This document shows positions 11,656 through 22,346 of a stretch of DNA of 64,000 nucleotides, piece by piece. Position 1 is the first letter of the stretch. Each line of letters starts with the position of its first letter. This DNA is from Episyrphus balteatus (taxonomy: Eukaryota; Arthropoda; Insecta; Diptera; Syrphidae), in the NCBI RefSeq assembly GCF_945859705.1, contig NC_079137.1, positions 55,088,552 through 55,152,551 on the forward strand, written 5' to 3'. The position numbers were made by a program, and so were the translations under genes. Under the pieces are notes generated by a model. It was not told the origin of the DNA. It did no database searches and saw only the letters and a list, made by a program, of their open reading frames with translations.

Positions 11656-11881
11656 CCTAAGCATTAACTACATTGGCTCAAAAAGTGAAAAAGTACAAAA
11701 TTGAAAATTTTCAAACGCATTTTTGTATTGTTTTTCGGGCTGGGGAATAAAAACAAATGATGCAGAAAACTTATTTTTTTGTCCAAAAAAACATTTTGTT
11801 TACTCTTTTTTACAAAAAAATTGCGCTTGCGAGAAAAAAAATATTTTCACTTTTGTACTTTTTCAAAAAGTGGTTAAGCCT
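11656..11881. mobile_element. MITE, TAAGCNTTAACTACATTGGC family, copy 1
   Basis: Ends carry inverted AGGCTTAA...CACTTTTTGAAAAAGTAC versus TAAGCATTAACTACATTGGCTCAAAAAGTGAAAAAGTAC. A second copy at 59626-60208 shares the internal sequence (TTTTTCGGGCTGG, ACAAATGATNCAGAAA) closely, so this is a dispersed family. Confidence 0.7.
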
Positions 11882-11904
11882 CTATTCTGGCAAACCTCAA
11901 AAGT

Positions 11905-12090
11905 TATGAGAACCTCATTAGGTGAGTTGAATTTGATTTTGTGAGATTTTCACGTCACAAAAACTTTCGAAAATTGTGATCAGCTCTGAAGGAGGTCACA
12001 ACTCACAAGTTGGATTTTTGGTAGTAGGTAGGGAGTTTGGGAGAAATAAATCGTCACAAAATTGAGTTATGATCACCTTGTGAGGTTTTA
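11905..12090. mobile_element. Short inverted-repeat element (AACCTCA...AGGTGA ends)
   Basis: GAACCTCATTAGGTGAGTTG at the left and, inverted, AAAACCTCACAAGGTGATCA at the right, both followed by an A/T stretch ending TTTTGTGA. About 185 bp, non-coding. Confidence 0.5.
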
Positions 12091-12385
12091 GTGTCTTGTG
12101 ACAAGTCACAAAAATACAATGGTTACTTGAATTAAATTTAAGATTGAATCCTAGTACGCAGATCGGGAAAAAATTTGTTTCTCATACAAATTTTTTCTCG
12201 GGACAAATTTTGTCTTGAATATTTTTCCAAGCAGTACGCAAAAGAAAAAGTAAAGAAAAAGTCTCCACTTAATTTTGCGCTGACAAATAATGTTCGAAGC
12301 ATTATTCTGCCGGCAAAAATTGTGACAAGGAATAAAAATAAAACAACATCGAAAAAAATTCAAACAAAATTAAGGTGGACTCTTA

Positions 12386-12914
12386 TACTATGTTTCCACC
12401 TACGCTAAATCCGAGATTTAGCTAAGTAGATTTAGATTAAATCTCGAGATTTATTTTAAATCTACTTCGCTAAATCTTAGATTTGGGTTCAGCTACCCTA
12501 AATCTAAGATTGTCGCCTACTTTCAATCCGAGATTCAGAATAAAACTCGAGATTTGTGCTAAATCTACTTAGCTAAATCTCGGATTTAGGATAGGTGGAA
12601 ACGTAGTATTATACTATGTTTCCACCTACGCTAAATAAATAAATAAATCTCGAGATTTATTCTAAATCTACTCAGCTAAATCTCGGATTTAGCGTAGGTG
12701 GAAACATAGTATAAATCCGAGATTTAGCTGAGTAGATTTAGAATAAATCTCGAGATTTATTTTAAATCTACTTCGCTAAATCTCAGATTTGGGTTCATCT
12801 ACCCTAAATCTAAAATTTCCAACTACTTTCAATCCGAGATTTAGAATAAAACTCGAGATTTATGCTAAATCTACTTCGGTAAATCTCGGATTTAGGGTAG
12901 GTGGAAACGTAGTA
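12386..12914. mobile_element. MITEs with TACTATGTTTCCACCTACGC ends, two or three copies
   Basis: TACTATGTTTCCACCTACGC at 12386 and 12611, its inverse ending near 12608, 12712 and 12914. Interiors are built of degenerate palindromic units of CTAAATC(T/C)GAGATTTA and TCTCGAGATTTA. One copy (about 12611-12712) is only 100 bp and appears duplicated into a second copy. Confidence 0.8.
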
Positions 12915-12916
12915 TT

Positions 12917-13125
12917 AGGCCCAGTTGTACAAATATTTGATCAGTGGATCAGCAACTTTTATCTTCTGAATTCAGTGGTAAAATTGATTTTTAGCACTGG
13001 TTCTAGGTCCATATAGGTTGAAATAGCTAAATCCATCCTTGAACCAAAGTTGATCCACTGCTAATCCGCTGAAGTCGGTGGGTTAAATTCCGGATCCGAG
13101 GCTGAACCACGTTTGTACAACTGGC
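12917..13125. mobile_element. GGCCAGTTGTACAAA MITE, copy 1
   Basis: Terminal inverted repeats GGCCCAGTTGTACAAA / TTTGTACAACTGGC around a 180-bp core containing TTTATCTTCTGAATTC and CTAAATCCATCC. Forms a head-to-tail pair with copy 2. Confidence 0.85.
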
Positions 13126-13130
13126 ACTTA

Positions 13131-13337
13131 GGGCCAGTTGTACAAATATTTAATCCGTGGTTCAGCAACTTTTATCTTCTGAATTCGCTGAAAATATTGA
13201 GTTTTAGCACTGGTTTTAGGTCCAAATAGGTTGAAGTAGCTAAATCCATCCCTGAACCAGCGTTGATCCACTGCTAATCCACCGAAATCGGAAGTTAAAT
13301 TCCTGACCCGAGGCTGAACCACGTTTGTACAACTGGC
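13131..13337. mobile_element. GGCCAGTTGTACAAA MITE, copy 2
   Basis: Same orientation as copy 1 and about 90 percent alike by eye; starts GGGCCAGTTGTACAAA, ends TTTGTACAACTGGC. Confidence 0.85.
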
Positions 13338-13406
13338 AACTTGGAAAGTGAAGACGAAGCAAATACAACTCAGAATTAAATCAAAAACAAAAAAAAAACC
13401 AATTTA

Positions 13407-13579
13407 AGGCTTGGCCACACCGGAGGGTACGCGGTAGCGGTACGGGTAGCGGCAACGATATTTGTATTAAAAAAATTCCACACCCGAACGTTGATGTGTC
13501 AGTTTGGAATTTTTTCCATACAAGTACCCGTACCGTTACCTGTACCTCTACCGCGTACCCTCCGGTGTGGCCAAGCCTT
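13407..13579. mobile_element. MITE with GGCTTGGCCACACCGGAGGG ends
   Basis: Perfect terminal inverted repeat of about 24 bp (AGGCTTGGCCACACCGGAGG), continuing into an imperfect stem rich in GTAGCGGTACGGGTA / TACCCGTACCGTTACC. About 170 bp, GC-richer than its surroundings. Confidence 0.85.
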
Positions 13580-13604
13580 TAATTTGAAATAAGAAAAAAA
13601 CTTA

Positions 13605-13814
13605 GGGCCAGTTGTACAAACGTGGTTCAGCCTCGGATCAAGAATTTAACTCGCCGATTTCGGCGGATTAGCAGTGGATCAACTTTGGTTCAAGGATGGA
13701 TTTAGCTATTTCAACCTATATAGACCTAGAACCAGTGCTAAAAACCAATTTTACCACCGAATTCAGAAGATAAAAGTTGCTGAACCACGGATCAAATATT
13801 TGTACAACTGGACC
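13605..13814. mobile_element. GGCCAGTTGTACAAA MITE, copy 3 (inverted)
   Basis: Inverse orientation to copies 1 and 2; starts GGGCCAGTTGTACAAA and ends ATTTGTACAACTGG. A fourth, more diverged copy is at 49058-49222. Confidence 0.85.
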
Positions 13815-13816
13815 TT

Positions 13817-14082
13817 AGGGTAAACTGCCCTACTGTTGCCACTCCCCATTTGATTGGCACCTTGAGTTTAAAAACCATTTACAGCTACTATTTTTATTTT
13901 TTGTTTAAAAATTCACTTTTCCCGCCTTTTTTGGCATATTCTTAGCAAACGAGATATTGATAATTACAAAAAAAGTATTAATAATAGTCTTAATAATAGT
14001 CTTTATACCTACGGAAAAAACTGCGAACTAAAGTTGGTGCGACATTCGCTTAAGGTGCCAATATGATGGGCAGTTTACCCTA
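13817..14082. mobile_element. MITE with AGGGTAAACTGCCC ends
   Basis: AGGGTAAACTGCCC at the left and GGGCAGTTTACCCT at the right, with a second inverted block ATTGGCACCTT / AAGGTGCCAAT inside. About 265 bp, AT-rich core. Confidence 0.8.
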
Positions 14083-14751
14083 CGTAATTTCTCCAACTTC
14101 AAAATTTTGCGCTGAGATTAAAATTGTAGAGATAAAATTTGTTTTTTTCCCGATCTGCGCACTAGGCTTCAAGATTGAATTAAATTTAAATTAAAGCCTT
14201 TTTGTGCACACAAAGTTAACAAACAAAATTAAGTGGTCAATAAACATAAGCAAAATCAACTCATTCTGGATTTGTTCTTCGCATTTCATTGAAGAACGCA
14301 ACGAATGCAAATCATATTCAACGACCTGTGTACTGTGATTTTATTTGTAAAATTAAAAACTATTTGCAGCAATCTCAAATATCAAATCCTTGTTTTTTTC
14401 TTGGTTTCAATATGTGTTTCAGTTCCATTCAGATTCTCAATCACTTTGGGGATGCTTATTTATAAATACAAGTTGTCAAAAACCGTAAAATGTAATAGTA
14501 TTTTGTACTAGATTAGTCAATTCTCTTTCATTTTTTTGACACAACTATCGCTATAGTCACAAATGTGACCATCACCAATCACCTTATACGATTAGACTCC
14601 CTGTTTTCACTAGAATGGCAGTAGCTTTATAAATTTTTTGAAAAAAAAAACTATTCTTGTTTTTTTTTTTATGTCAATACAATCAATTGAAAATTATTAT
14701 TCAAATTTTATAACAAAATCTAAAGTTGAATAAACCTTCCTCTCTGTCATT

Positions 14752-14969
14752 ATGTGTTGTATTTTGGAGGTTTTTTGCTCGTAAGTACATACATTTAAAT
14801 CAAGATGCTATTAAAAATAATGCAAAATAATTTATACCTTTTCAGTGCATTAACATATCCAATTCGATTGTGTTTATCCATAATTTGCAGTCTGGTTATA
14901 TTGGTCTTGTTTATTGTTGGTCTATACTTTGTGATAAGAAGTCAAATAGACATCGAATCAAAATCCTAA
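14752..14969 (+). CDS. Predicted 50-residue single-pass membrane microprotein, two exons
   Basis: Not recognised as a named family. Exon 1 is 14752-14780 (ATG plus nine codons and two bases); a 65-bp intron with GTAAGT donor and TTTTCAG acceptor follows; exon 2 is 14846-14969 ending in TAA. The junction rebuilds a serine codon and the frame stays open to a 50-residue product. It starts M-C-C-I-L-E-V-F-C, then a short loop with Y-P-I-R, then a hydrophobic run of about 23 residues (L-C-L-S-I-I-C...L-Y-F-V-I), then a polar tail R-S-Q-I-D-I-E-S-K-S. The vicinal cysteines near the N-terminus and C-rich membrane segment suggest palmitoylation and membrane anchoring. AATAAA lies 35 bases past the stop (15004). 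A is at -3 of the ATG. Function unknown. Chance ORF is possible but exact splice signals, phase and poly(A) signal together make a gene likely. Confidence 0.7.
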
Positions 14970-15003
14970 GAACAAAAAATGCATATTTTTTTTCATTTTT
15001 CTG

Positions 15004-15009
15004 AATAAA
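15004..15009 (+). terminator. Polyadenylation signal of the microprotein gene
   Basis: AATAAA 35 bases after the TAA, followed by an A-run and T-rich sequence. Confidence 0.5.
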
Positions 15010-15466
15010 AAAAAAACAAATTAAAAAGAAAATACAAAATAAATTAAAACATGTCTGTCGTGTAAACATATATGAAATAAACATATATTTCCAACTCATT
15101 ACTTTCTCTTTTGCACAAAATATTATTTTTGTTTATTTTTGAACACATCCCCCAGAACAGCTGGTTGATATGCATTTGTTTATTTGTCAACTCAACTCAA
15201 CACTGCACTCTTTTTATAAATTTAATTTTTGTTTTATTTTTAAAACAGTTTACTTAAATAAGATAGAGATTGCAGTCGCCTCTCGCCAAGAGGAGTGTGA
15301 TGATAACAAGCTTCTGCGATAATCTAGTGCAATATATTTTCTCGCTCCAAAAAAACAAACATTCTTAAAAACCTTATCGTTGTTATCCCTCGATCCGAAC
15401 AGAGTGGAAAATTACTGCTCGCGATTATTAACGCATTCCATAACTTACTCTCTTCTTCTTCCGACA

Positions 15467-18400
15467 ATGTCGAGTGAACGATTAGTCAAAAGTACTTGGC
15501 AAGAACCTCGTTCGCCTCCATTCTGCGATTGTCCATTTCCAAAATGTACAGCAATAACTGCGTTTAAGGGTAATATTCCGGACTTGGTCACTTGTCGGTG
15601 TGGTGAAGAAGATTGCCATACCATGGAATGGCAATGGGACCAAAGTGACCCGGACAAAATGATCCATGGTCCGGATATCACTTTTCATCCAATTTATAGT
15701 CAGGGAACGACTATAGTTCGAGGTGATAAACCATTAAAGCCTCAAATGGTTCATTTTTGGGAAATACGCATAATTACTATACTCTCGGGAACCGATGTGG
15801 TAAGTAGTTTCATTTGTGTGTTTTTTTGGAAAACTATTTCCCACTGAACATAGCCGTAGCTAGGATTTCATTTCGGAGGGGGTTAGCTCGAATCGGCCAA
15901 AAAATAGCTCTGCTTTCCGTAAGCGAATGTAAAAATTAGGGATGTTGCGGATGTGGATTTTTTGGATGCGGATGTTTCAGATCTTTATTAAAAAATTAAT
16001 ATAAATGAATTAAAATAATGATATAGTTATTACCTACTAACATTTTTATTATTTGAATTAAATAAGAGAAATTAAAAATCAATAAAAAATGAATACAAAA
16101 TCAAAATCAAATCGACTGTATCAAGTCGGTTACACCGGGGTTGGTTTATTAAGACCGCGCTTCTAAATAATTGTTCGCTAAGAACACTGCCTTGTGGAGT
16201 TGGTAGAAATTGTCGAAAAGTCTTCTTTATGAAAAGGGTTTTCTTTCTTCCACATTGGCTCTTTTGTTTGTCCGGAAAGAAAAATCTCTATTAATAGCCT
16301 GTTTTCACTATAATCTAAATTTGATAATTTTGCAAATTAGGTACATAGGCCAGTCCGAATTCCAAATTCTAAAATTTCCTAAACGATTTGAAATTCGAAA
16401 TGAGATAATTTGCGAAATTATCTCATTTGGGCTCTAGTGAAAACGGGCTTTACAATTAAGCCCTGATGATTTTTCAATCGTCAGTTAGGCCCATTTCGTA
16501 CATAACCGAGACCGGCTATCCGGCCCGGATACACAGTTTTGTCAAAAAATTAGTATGCTTTCACACACACCCGGCAGCCGGTCAGCTGCAGCTGCAGAAC
16601 AAGGGATAAAACAAGAATTTTTCTTGTAGGTTTCACTTCGACTTGACCTAAACAGAAAAAAAACAACCCCTATCTTACCTCACACTACCTCACAATATAA
16701 AAACATAAAACAACCCCTTTCTTGACTACAGCATATGAGAAAAAAACCAAAACGGCAGCTAAGTTGAAGCAAAGACAAGAGAAATATTATTTCTTCTGTC
16801 TCTGGTTGTAGTAAGCGCAGTTGGTTTCATTCCGGCAGCCGAACCGTGTACCCGGTTTCGATTTGTACGTGTGAAGGCGCCCATAAGAACGTGTATCCGG
16901 CTAACCGGGCCGTTTATCCGGTTCTCGGCGACGTGTGAAATGGGCCTTAGACTATCAGAAGAATAAATGTCAATAAAAAAAAACCTTTTATTCCTAGGAA
17001 TGAGCTCTAACTGAGTTTTATCTGAATATTGAAAAATTGGCCCTAAGAGTTTTTGCATTTTTTCTGTGTTTTGCCTAAAAGAATGACTTCCATTGGTACG
17101 CGCCATTTAGCGGCTCCGCCCAACTTCTTTGTTGTAGCAACTTCTTTGCATCCGCATGAAAATCCACACTGATTATTGCGGATGCGGGTGTCCAAATTCC
17201 GTATTTGCGGATGCGAATTTTTGTAACATCCCCAGTAAAAATGTACTTGATCATAGAAAAAGTGTTTGTGTTTAAATAGGCACAAAATATGAAAAGTTGA
17301 TTTTTATAATAAATAAATTTTATAAATTAAAAATGACCTTTTCTCATTTTTGTAAAAAATCTCAAGTTGTTAATTAAATCGGGAATACTTAAACCTAAAA
17401 TGCAAATATTTTATACAATCCATGTTGTTTGGTAAACAACTAAATATAGGTACTTTACTTGAAAGTTAAACAATAGAGTTTTAGATTACCCGTAAAACAA
17501 GTCGATTTTAATTTCATAAATTATTAAATTATGAGCACTAATTGGGGAAAAGCTGGTTTCCGTCTTTGCCTCAAGAAAAACGGTCATAAATGTTTGCCAG
17601 AAAATGCGATTGGAGTTTGAGTAATGTATGAAAATCGATGAGTTTTGAGCATTGATCAGTTTATTTTGTGTTCTGTAGGCGAACAAAAAAAAAGTTGCAT
17701 ATAATTTAAGGGAGATTTTCGGATAATCAATAAAATACACAAACAATTCATTTAGTGCCGCATATAATAGAAATGAACTTGTTTAAATTTATAACCAAAT
17801 ATATCTTTTTATATTAAAAAAAATTCGGGAGTGGTTAAACCCCGTAAACCCTCCCCCTTTCTCCTAAATACGGCTATGCCACTGAATCACAGAGTAAACA
17901 AAATCATGCGCTTTGATCATAACAGAAATTTTGTTGCCAATTTTGTGGGCGCCCGCGTCCACCAATTCATCATTATAGGTTAACGCCACATGGGGCTAAA
18001 ACTGATTGATCCAATGGGTACTTAACTGAGCGATGATTTCAGAGGCAAACTAGTCAAGTTAGTCGACGACGAGGATGCTACGGCATTCTCTAGAATCTTC
18101 AAATTTAGATCTTCATTTTGATGCGGAGTGCATTCCATTTAATTCACAAGCAACAATCTCAATGAAATAAAAGTGAATTCATTCAAAAATCTATTGAGGA
18201 GCATTTAACATTTCAATTGACCTGAAGATGCATGCATTGATTGTTTTTTTTTTTGTAGAGAATTTATTAGAAATATTTGTTTTCGAAGAGAAGACGGATG
18301 TAAATGGACGGCATCAATTGAGAGAGAAAAATCACGTTATCATCATCAATTTTTTTTTTGTATGAATGGTATTGTGTCTTATCGAGTGATTTCATTTTTT

Positions 18401-21400
18401 GTTTTTTTTTTACTTCAAAAGATCACTGGCCCTAATGTTTTTGTCTGGCGCTCAACTAAACAAATAATTTTGTTTGATAATTTATTTTTAATATTGAAAT
18501 ATATTTATGTATTTTGATTTTCTTGTATTGAATCAGCTAAAAATAGACTTGATCAATTTTTTTATGTTTGTACTCGCGGTGAGCGAAATATTTAAAGTCG
18601 TTGACTTATTATAAAAAAAAAATATTTTCAAGTTAATGAAAAGCTCTTCAATAAATTTATAACAAACCCAATTATTCTTTATTATTGATTTGTTTGCGAA
18701 AACAGATTTACATATTAAAAGCGGATGTGGAAGTTGAACCGTATAAGGTCAATGAATTTGAGTACAGGTAGTCAACTTCGCTTTTAGCTGAAATCCGTTG
18801 ATATGGTTGCTTAGCTAAGGAACTTCTCTATAAACAGGAAAACACTACTTTTAAATCTTGAATGCAGATTTTTGTTTTATCATTTTATCAGGCAATGTGG
18901 AAAGTAAAATTGATTGAGTTAATCGTAAATTCTAGTATTCAATGCCCAAAACGGAAAAGAAGTCTCCACCGATTTTAGTAAGGCTTTTGACAAAATCTCA
19001 CAGACTTATAAACTTTAAATTATCCTCCCTCGGTATTTGACCTGCCTTTTTGAAATTCATATCTTCTAACCTGGAAAACCGCGAGTACAGAGTTCGTTTC
19101 ATATCTAGCTACATCCAGGGTTACTCAAGGCAGTCACTTAGGTTCTCGTCATGTCATCCTTATTATAATCTCTTGTTCTGTTGACTGCCCAACACTTTAC
19201 ACCTCTTACTTCCCGTAATTAACCTATTAATCGTACGTTACGAAGGTATAATTTGAACGTCAACCGTTAACCTGAGTACTTCTTCCCACAAAGTCCGTCT
19301 CCAGAGTTTTCCTCCAAATCTGTCTTAATCTGAGCTATAAGTTTCTTAGTTCTAAGCTGAATAAATGGGGGTTTTGCCACCACCAAAATTAAACTGAGAG
19401 TTCTGAGATAAGCTTAAAATTCTAACTGTAGGACTATTTGGTCAAGGTAGTTCAAGGAGACACTTGTGTGTTTTCTGGGCTATTTCTAGTATAGTCGTAT
19501 TCACTAGTATCAGTTGTATGCCATGGCCTTCACCTGAACAGAACCAACAGAATATCCCATGTTTTTTTTTAGTTTTTCTCGATGCAGTAAACAGTTAGTA
19601 AACTTTGGTTTGAGCTCATTGCATTTTACTAGAAGGTTTCTTTCCGATGATATAACTTATTTTACTGAATGCTTATTTCATGATTGGCCTGTTAAAACTG
19701 GACGAATGCGCTTGAACGCATTTTCATATTTTCAAAAGAATAGTTTTTGTTTTAAAAAACGGATTTAACTATTATGAAGGAGTAAAAGTTTGAAGAAGCG
19801 TTATCGAAATAAAAATAATATGGTTATTTCCTGTTTTAAATTGAATCTGTGATCATTTCTTGTTAATTTAGCTTTTGAGTATGTAGAAACAGTAATAAAA
19901 GATTTTCCTTATCGTACAAAGACAAAACAAAAAAAAAATCTGTAAATGTGCTATAAGTTTTGAAGTATCAAATAGATTCACTTTGTTTATTTGTTATACA
20001 ATAGTTATTTGTCATTATTTTAATACACTTGAACCAAATAGATGAAAGTATGTAATACTCAAAGTTTACAACGTCTTATCTCTAATAGTAAGATAGACAA
20101 TGAATATATTTTCATACACACTATTCTTATTGATTGAAGCCGGTTGTTTTAAAATTTGATAAGAAATGGAGAAAATTGGCAAATTAAAGCACTTCATAAA
20201 GGGTACGTCCACGCAGCTATCGAAAGACCAAAATTATCTTAAGTACAGCTTTTTATTCTATTCTATTGTTGATCTGATTATATACGGTTGTATTAATAGA
20301 AAACATAGACAGAGCAAGTTCAGACAAAACGGGAAAAAGATAACAACAAAACATGAGACTACAATGGTAGATAATGTGGAGAAAGCGGGTCCATAAATTA
20401 TATTATGGGTGATTTCCATTCGAACTCTATTTTTTCCCGTTTTCGAATGCTGCTACGAATTTTGCATTCGAAGACATTTTACGGATTCATAGGTGTTTTG
20501 AAAAAAGATCGGATCAATCCGATCCGTGTTTTCAATCCGGGTAGCAATTTGCTACCAGAAAACAATATTCTCCAACAAAAAAGTCGAATGGAAATCAGAA
20601 CAACCGTTTTCAATCCGTACAGATTCAATTTTCGTTTCCGTTTTCAAATTCGAACGAATATTAAAACAGCCGTATAAGTCACATAAGTGATTTTTATTTA
20701 AGAAAAATGTCTTCAAAAGATATGAGTAAATAAAAAAAAAAAAAAAAATAAAAACGGTAGGAAAAACTGTCATTTCAGACTTACACCACAGGCCAAATAT
20801 TCAAGTCCGGCCTAATAAAATGCGGATATGCAATTTTATTTTGATTTCTGATAGTGTTTCTGGCTTAAACCAGACAAGACTCTATAAAGCTAATAATCAA
20901 CAATACAAATAATGAATTCTTTATCGCCAGTTATAAATCCAGATGGATACTCTTTTTGCAAAATATGTAATTAAATAAACCAACTACAAAGTTTAACGAC
21001 ATGAATTTTTGTTTTCTTCATGAAAATGCGCACTTAATTCTAATAAATTTTTACTTTTTTTTTAATTTCAGATGTTTGGAATTGGAACAGACAAAGTTAA
21101 TTTAGATCAATTCAAACATCACTTTGTTTCGGCATTGGGAACAAATAAACAATCATGGGGATTTTCATACAACGGTATGAAACAACACAATGGTTCCCAA
21201 ATTCCCTATGGAAGTAAATTTTCCCAAGGATGCATTGTTGGTATTTATTTAGATTTAACTCGAGGACATTTGGAGTTTTTCCTTAATCGTCGATCTCTTG
21301 GTATTGCCTACACAAATATACCAATTGATCCAAATATTCAAATTTATCCAATGGTATGTTCAACTGCCGCTAAATCTGCCATTCGTTTAATAAATTCGAC

Positions 21401-22346
21401 ATCACAATCGGATTGTTTGCAATTGAGAGCATTTAAAGCGCTTTCCAAACAACCATCATTATTGACGGAGCTTAAAGAAATGCCAGGATTAAGATCACTT
21501 TTAAAGTCTTATTGGTTCTTTGTTCCACCAACAAGATATTCGATTAGATCTACACAGAATGAATTTGATTTGGAAGATGAGGCAATTTTATCATCATCGA
21601 GATTGTCTCGTAAACAAAAGTTTAAAGGTTTGTACAGTATAAGTTTATCAAAATTTTTAGTAGTTTTATGTTTTTATTTGCGATATGTTTGTATATGTAA
21701 ATTTGTGTTCCATGTTTTGTCTGTCTGTCATCTGCCATAACGAAAATAAAACAGTAACTTCCATGTAACAAATTTGGAAAAACTTATTTATCTCAAAAAT
21801 GACTTAATTGATGAACTCCGTGCATTCTGCAAAATAAGTTCTATCATTCAGAAATTGGTTTTCAAAAATTCAATTTTTCAAAAATGGGTTTGTCAACTTT
21901 CATTACTCAAATGTGCAATGTTAAATTTGTTCATTCTTTCAAAACCCTCTCTAACGATTTAAATATTTTTTTCAATATTTTTTCCAACATTTTTTATAGT
22001 ATTCAAATGGCGATCTTTGTTTGGAGGTCAAAGCTTTATGAGAAGTTATTTTAATCGTTTTGTGAACCAATTTTATGGTTTTTTCAATATAATTTTTTAT
22101 AAAATTATATATTTGTAAAATTTTTATTTAAGCAACTTTAACTTATAAGAACAAGTACGTGCAATTTAGATGTGTAATTTATTTATAAAAATAAATTTTT
22201 ATTTATTTATTATTTATTTTTATATTTTTTTTACAGATGAAGAACCTGATATAAATGATCTCTATACAAATGCTCATAAAATAGCAATGCGTTCAGAAAG
22301 TGATGACGAATTTTCGGTGGATGATTTCTTTTATTACTTGTTTTGA
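15467..22346 (+). CDS. SPSB3: SPRY domain and SOCS box protein, SPSB3 type
   Basis: Exons 15467-15799, 21072-21627 and 22237-22346 give 332 residues; the junctions are phase 0 and phase 1 (second donor is the weaker GTTTGT). SPSB proteins are substrate receptors of Elongin B/C-Cullin 5 ubiquitin ligases. The SPRY/B30.2 domain spans about 50-215 with H-F-W-E-I, the G-I-G-T-D block, W-G-F-S-Y-N-G and Y-P-M-V-C-S-T-A-A, closest to vertebrate SPSB3. A SOCS-box-like segment follows at about 225-262 (D-C-L-Q-L-R...M-P-G-L-R-S-L-L). An acidic tail ends D-D-F-F-Y-Y-L-F. The N-terminal 50 residues have six cysteines in C-x-C-x4-C and C-x-C-x4-C spacing, which could bind zinc. Start chosen at ATG 15467 with GACA before it; an upstream in-frame extension has no ATG. 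The first intron is 5.3 kb of nested transposons. Confidence 0.85.
16295..16449. mobile_element. MITE with AGCCYGTTTTCACTA ends
   Basis: AGCCTGTTTTCACTATAATC at the left, AAGCCCGTTTTCACTAGAGC inverted at the right, extended by an inverted GATAATTTTGCAAATTA. About 155 bp. Confidence 0.75.
16487..16946. mobile_element. MITE with AGGCCCATTTCGTACA ends
   Basis: Left AGGCCCATTTCGTACATAAC then CGAGACCGGCTATCCGG; right inverted AGGCCCATTTCACACGTCGC then CGAGAACCGGATAAACGG. About 45-bp imperfect inverted repeats; GC-rich ends and AT core. About 460 bp. Confidence 0.75.
18930..19400 (+). mobile_element. Decayed LINE reverse transcriptase fragment
   Basis: Reads T-D-F-S-K-A-F-D-K-I-S near 18975, then R-E-Y-R-V-R-F near 19090 and V-T-Q-G-S-H-L-G near 19130, the order of jockey-type reverse transcriptase blocks. 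Stops and frameshifts throughout. Confidence 0.6.
20149..20676. mobile_element. Possible inverted-repeat element
   Basis: CGGTTGTTTTAAAATT at the left and, inverted, CGGCTGTTTTAATATT at the right: 16 bp with two or three differences. The interior has a perfect GATCGGATC...GATCCG palindrome at about 20508. No coding content. Confidence 0.35.

Larger units (their letters stand above)
12149..14168. mobile_element. MITE of the GCAGATCGGG family split by nested MITEs
   Basis: Left end CCTAGTACGCAGATCGGG (12149) and right end, inverted, CCTAGTGCGCAGATCGGG (ending 14168) match over at least 18 positions with one difference. The element's own body seems to occupy only about 12149-12380 and 14085-14168; the 1.7 kb between is a stack of other inverted-repeat elements inserted in it. 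Confidence 0.75.
11448..14751. other. CRIF1 to microprotein intergenic region, MITE-filled
   Basis: 3.3 kb between two divergently oriented genes. Apart from a few hundred bases at each edge, nearly everything is short inverted-repeat elements, listed separately (11656-11881, 11905-12090, and the nested block 12149-14168). From 14170 to 14750 I see only AT-rich sequence that may hold the promoter of the microprotein gene. Confidence 0.6.
15938..17232. mobile_element. Middle element with GGGATGTT ends and GGATGCGGAT subrepeats
   Basis: GGGATGTTGCGGATGTGGAT at 15939 and, inverted near 17232, GGGGATGTTACAAAAATTCG, each next to repeated GCGGATG(C) motifs. Imperfect. Lies inside the outer element. 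Confidence 0.5.
15843..17884. mobile_element. Outer transposon remnant with CATAGCCGTA ends
   Basis: Left end CATAGCCGTAGCTAGGATTT followed by GGAGGGGGTT; right end inverted CAGTGGCATAGCCGTATTTA followed by GGGGGAGGG. The CAGTGGCATAGCC terminus is the kind seen on hAT elements. No matching 8-bp target duplication was visible, so the left end may be altered. Contains at least three smaller elements. Confidence 0.5.
15800..21071. other. SPSB3 first intron, repeat-rich
   Basis: 5.27 kb. 15843-17884 is a nest of transposon remnants; 18930-19400 a decayed LINE; 20149-20676 a possible inverted-repeat element. The stretch 17885-18925 and 19550-20140 shows only AT-rich sequence. Confidence 0.7.

Noticed and set aside
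20166..20396. 76-codon frame in the SPSB3 intron
   Set aside because: Basic, lysine-rich low complexity in an inverted-repeat element; no splice or domain support.
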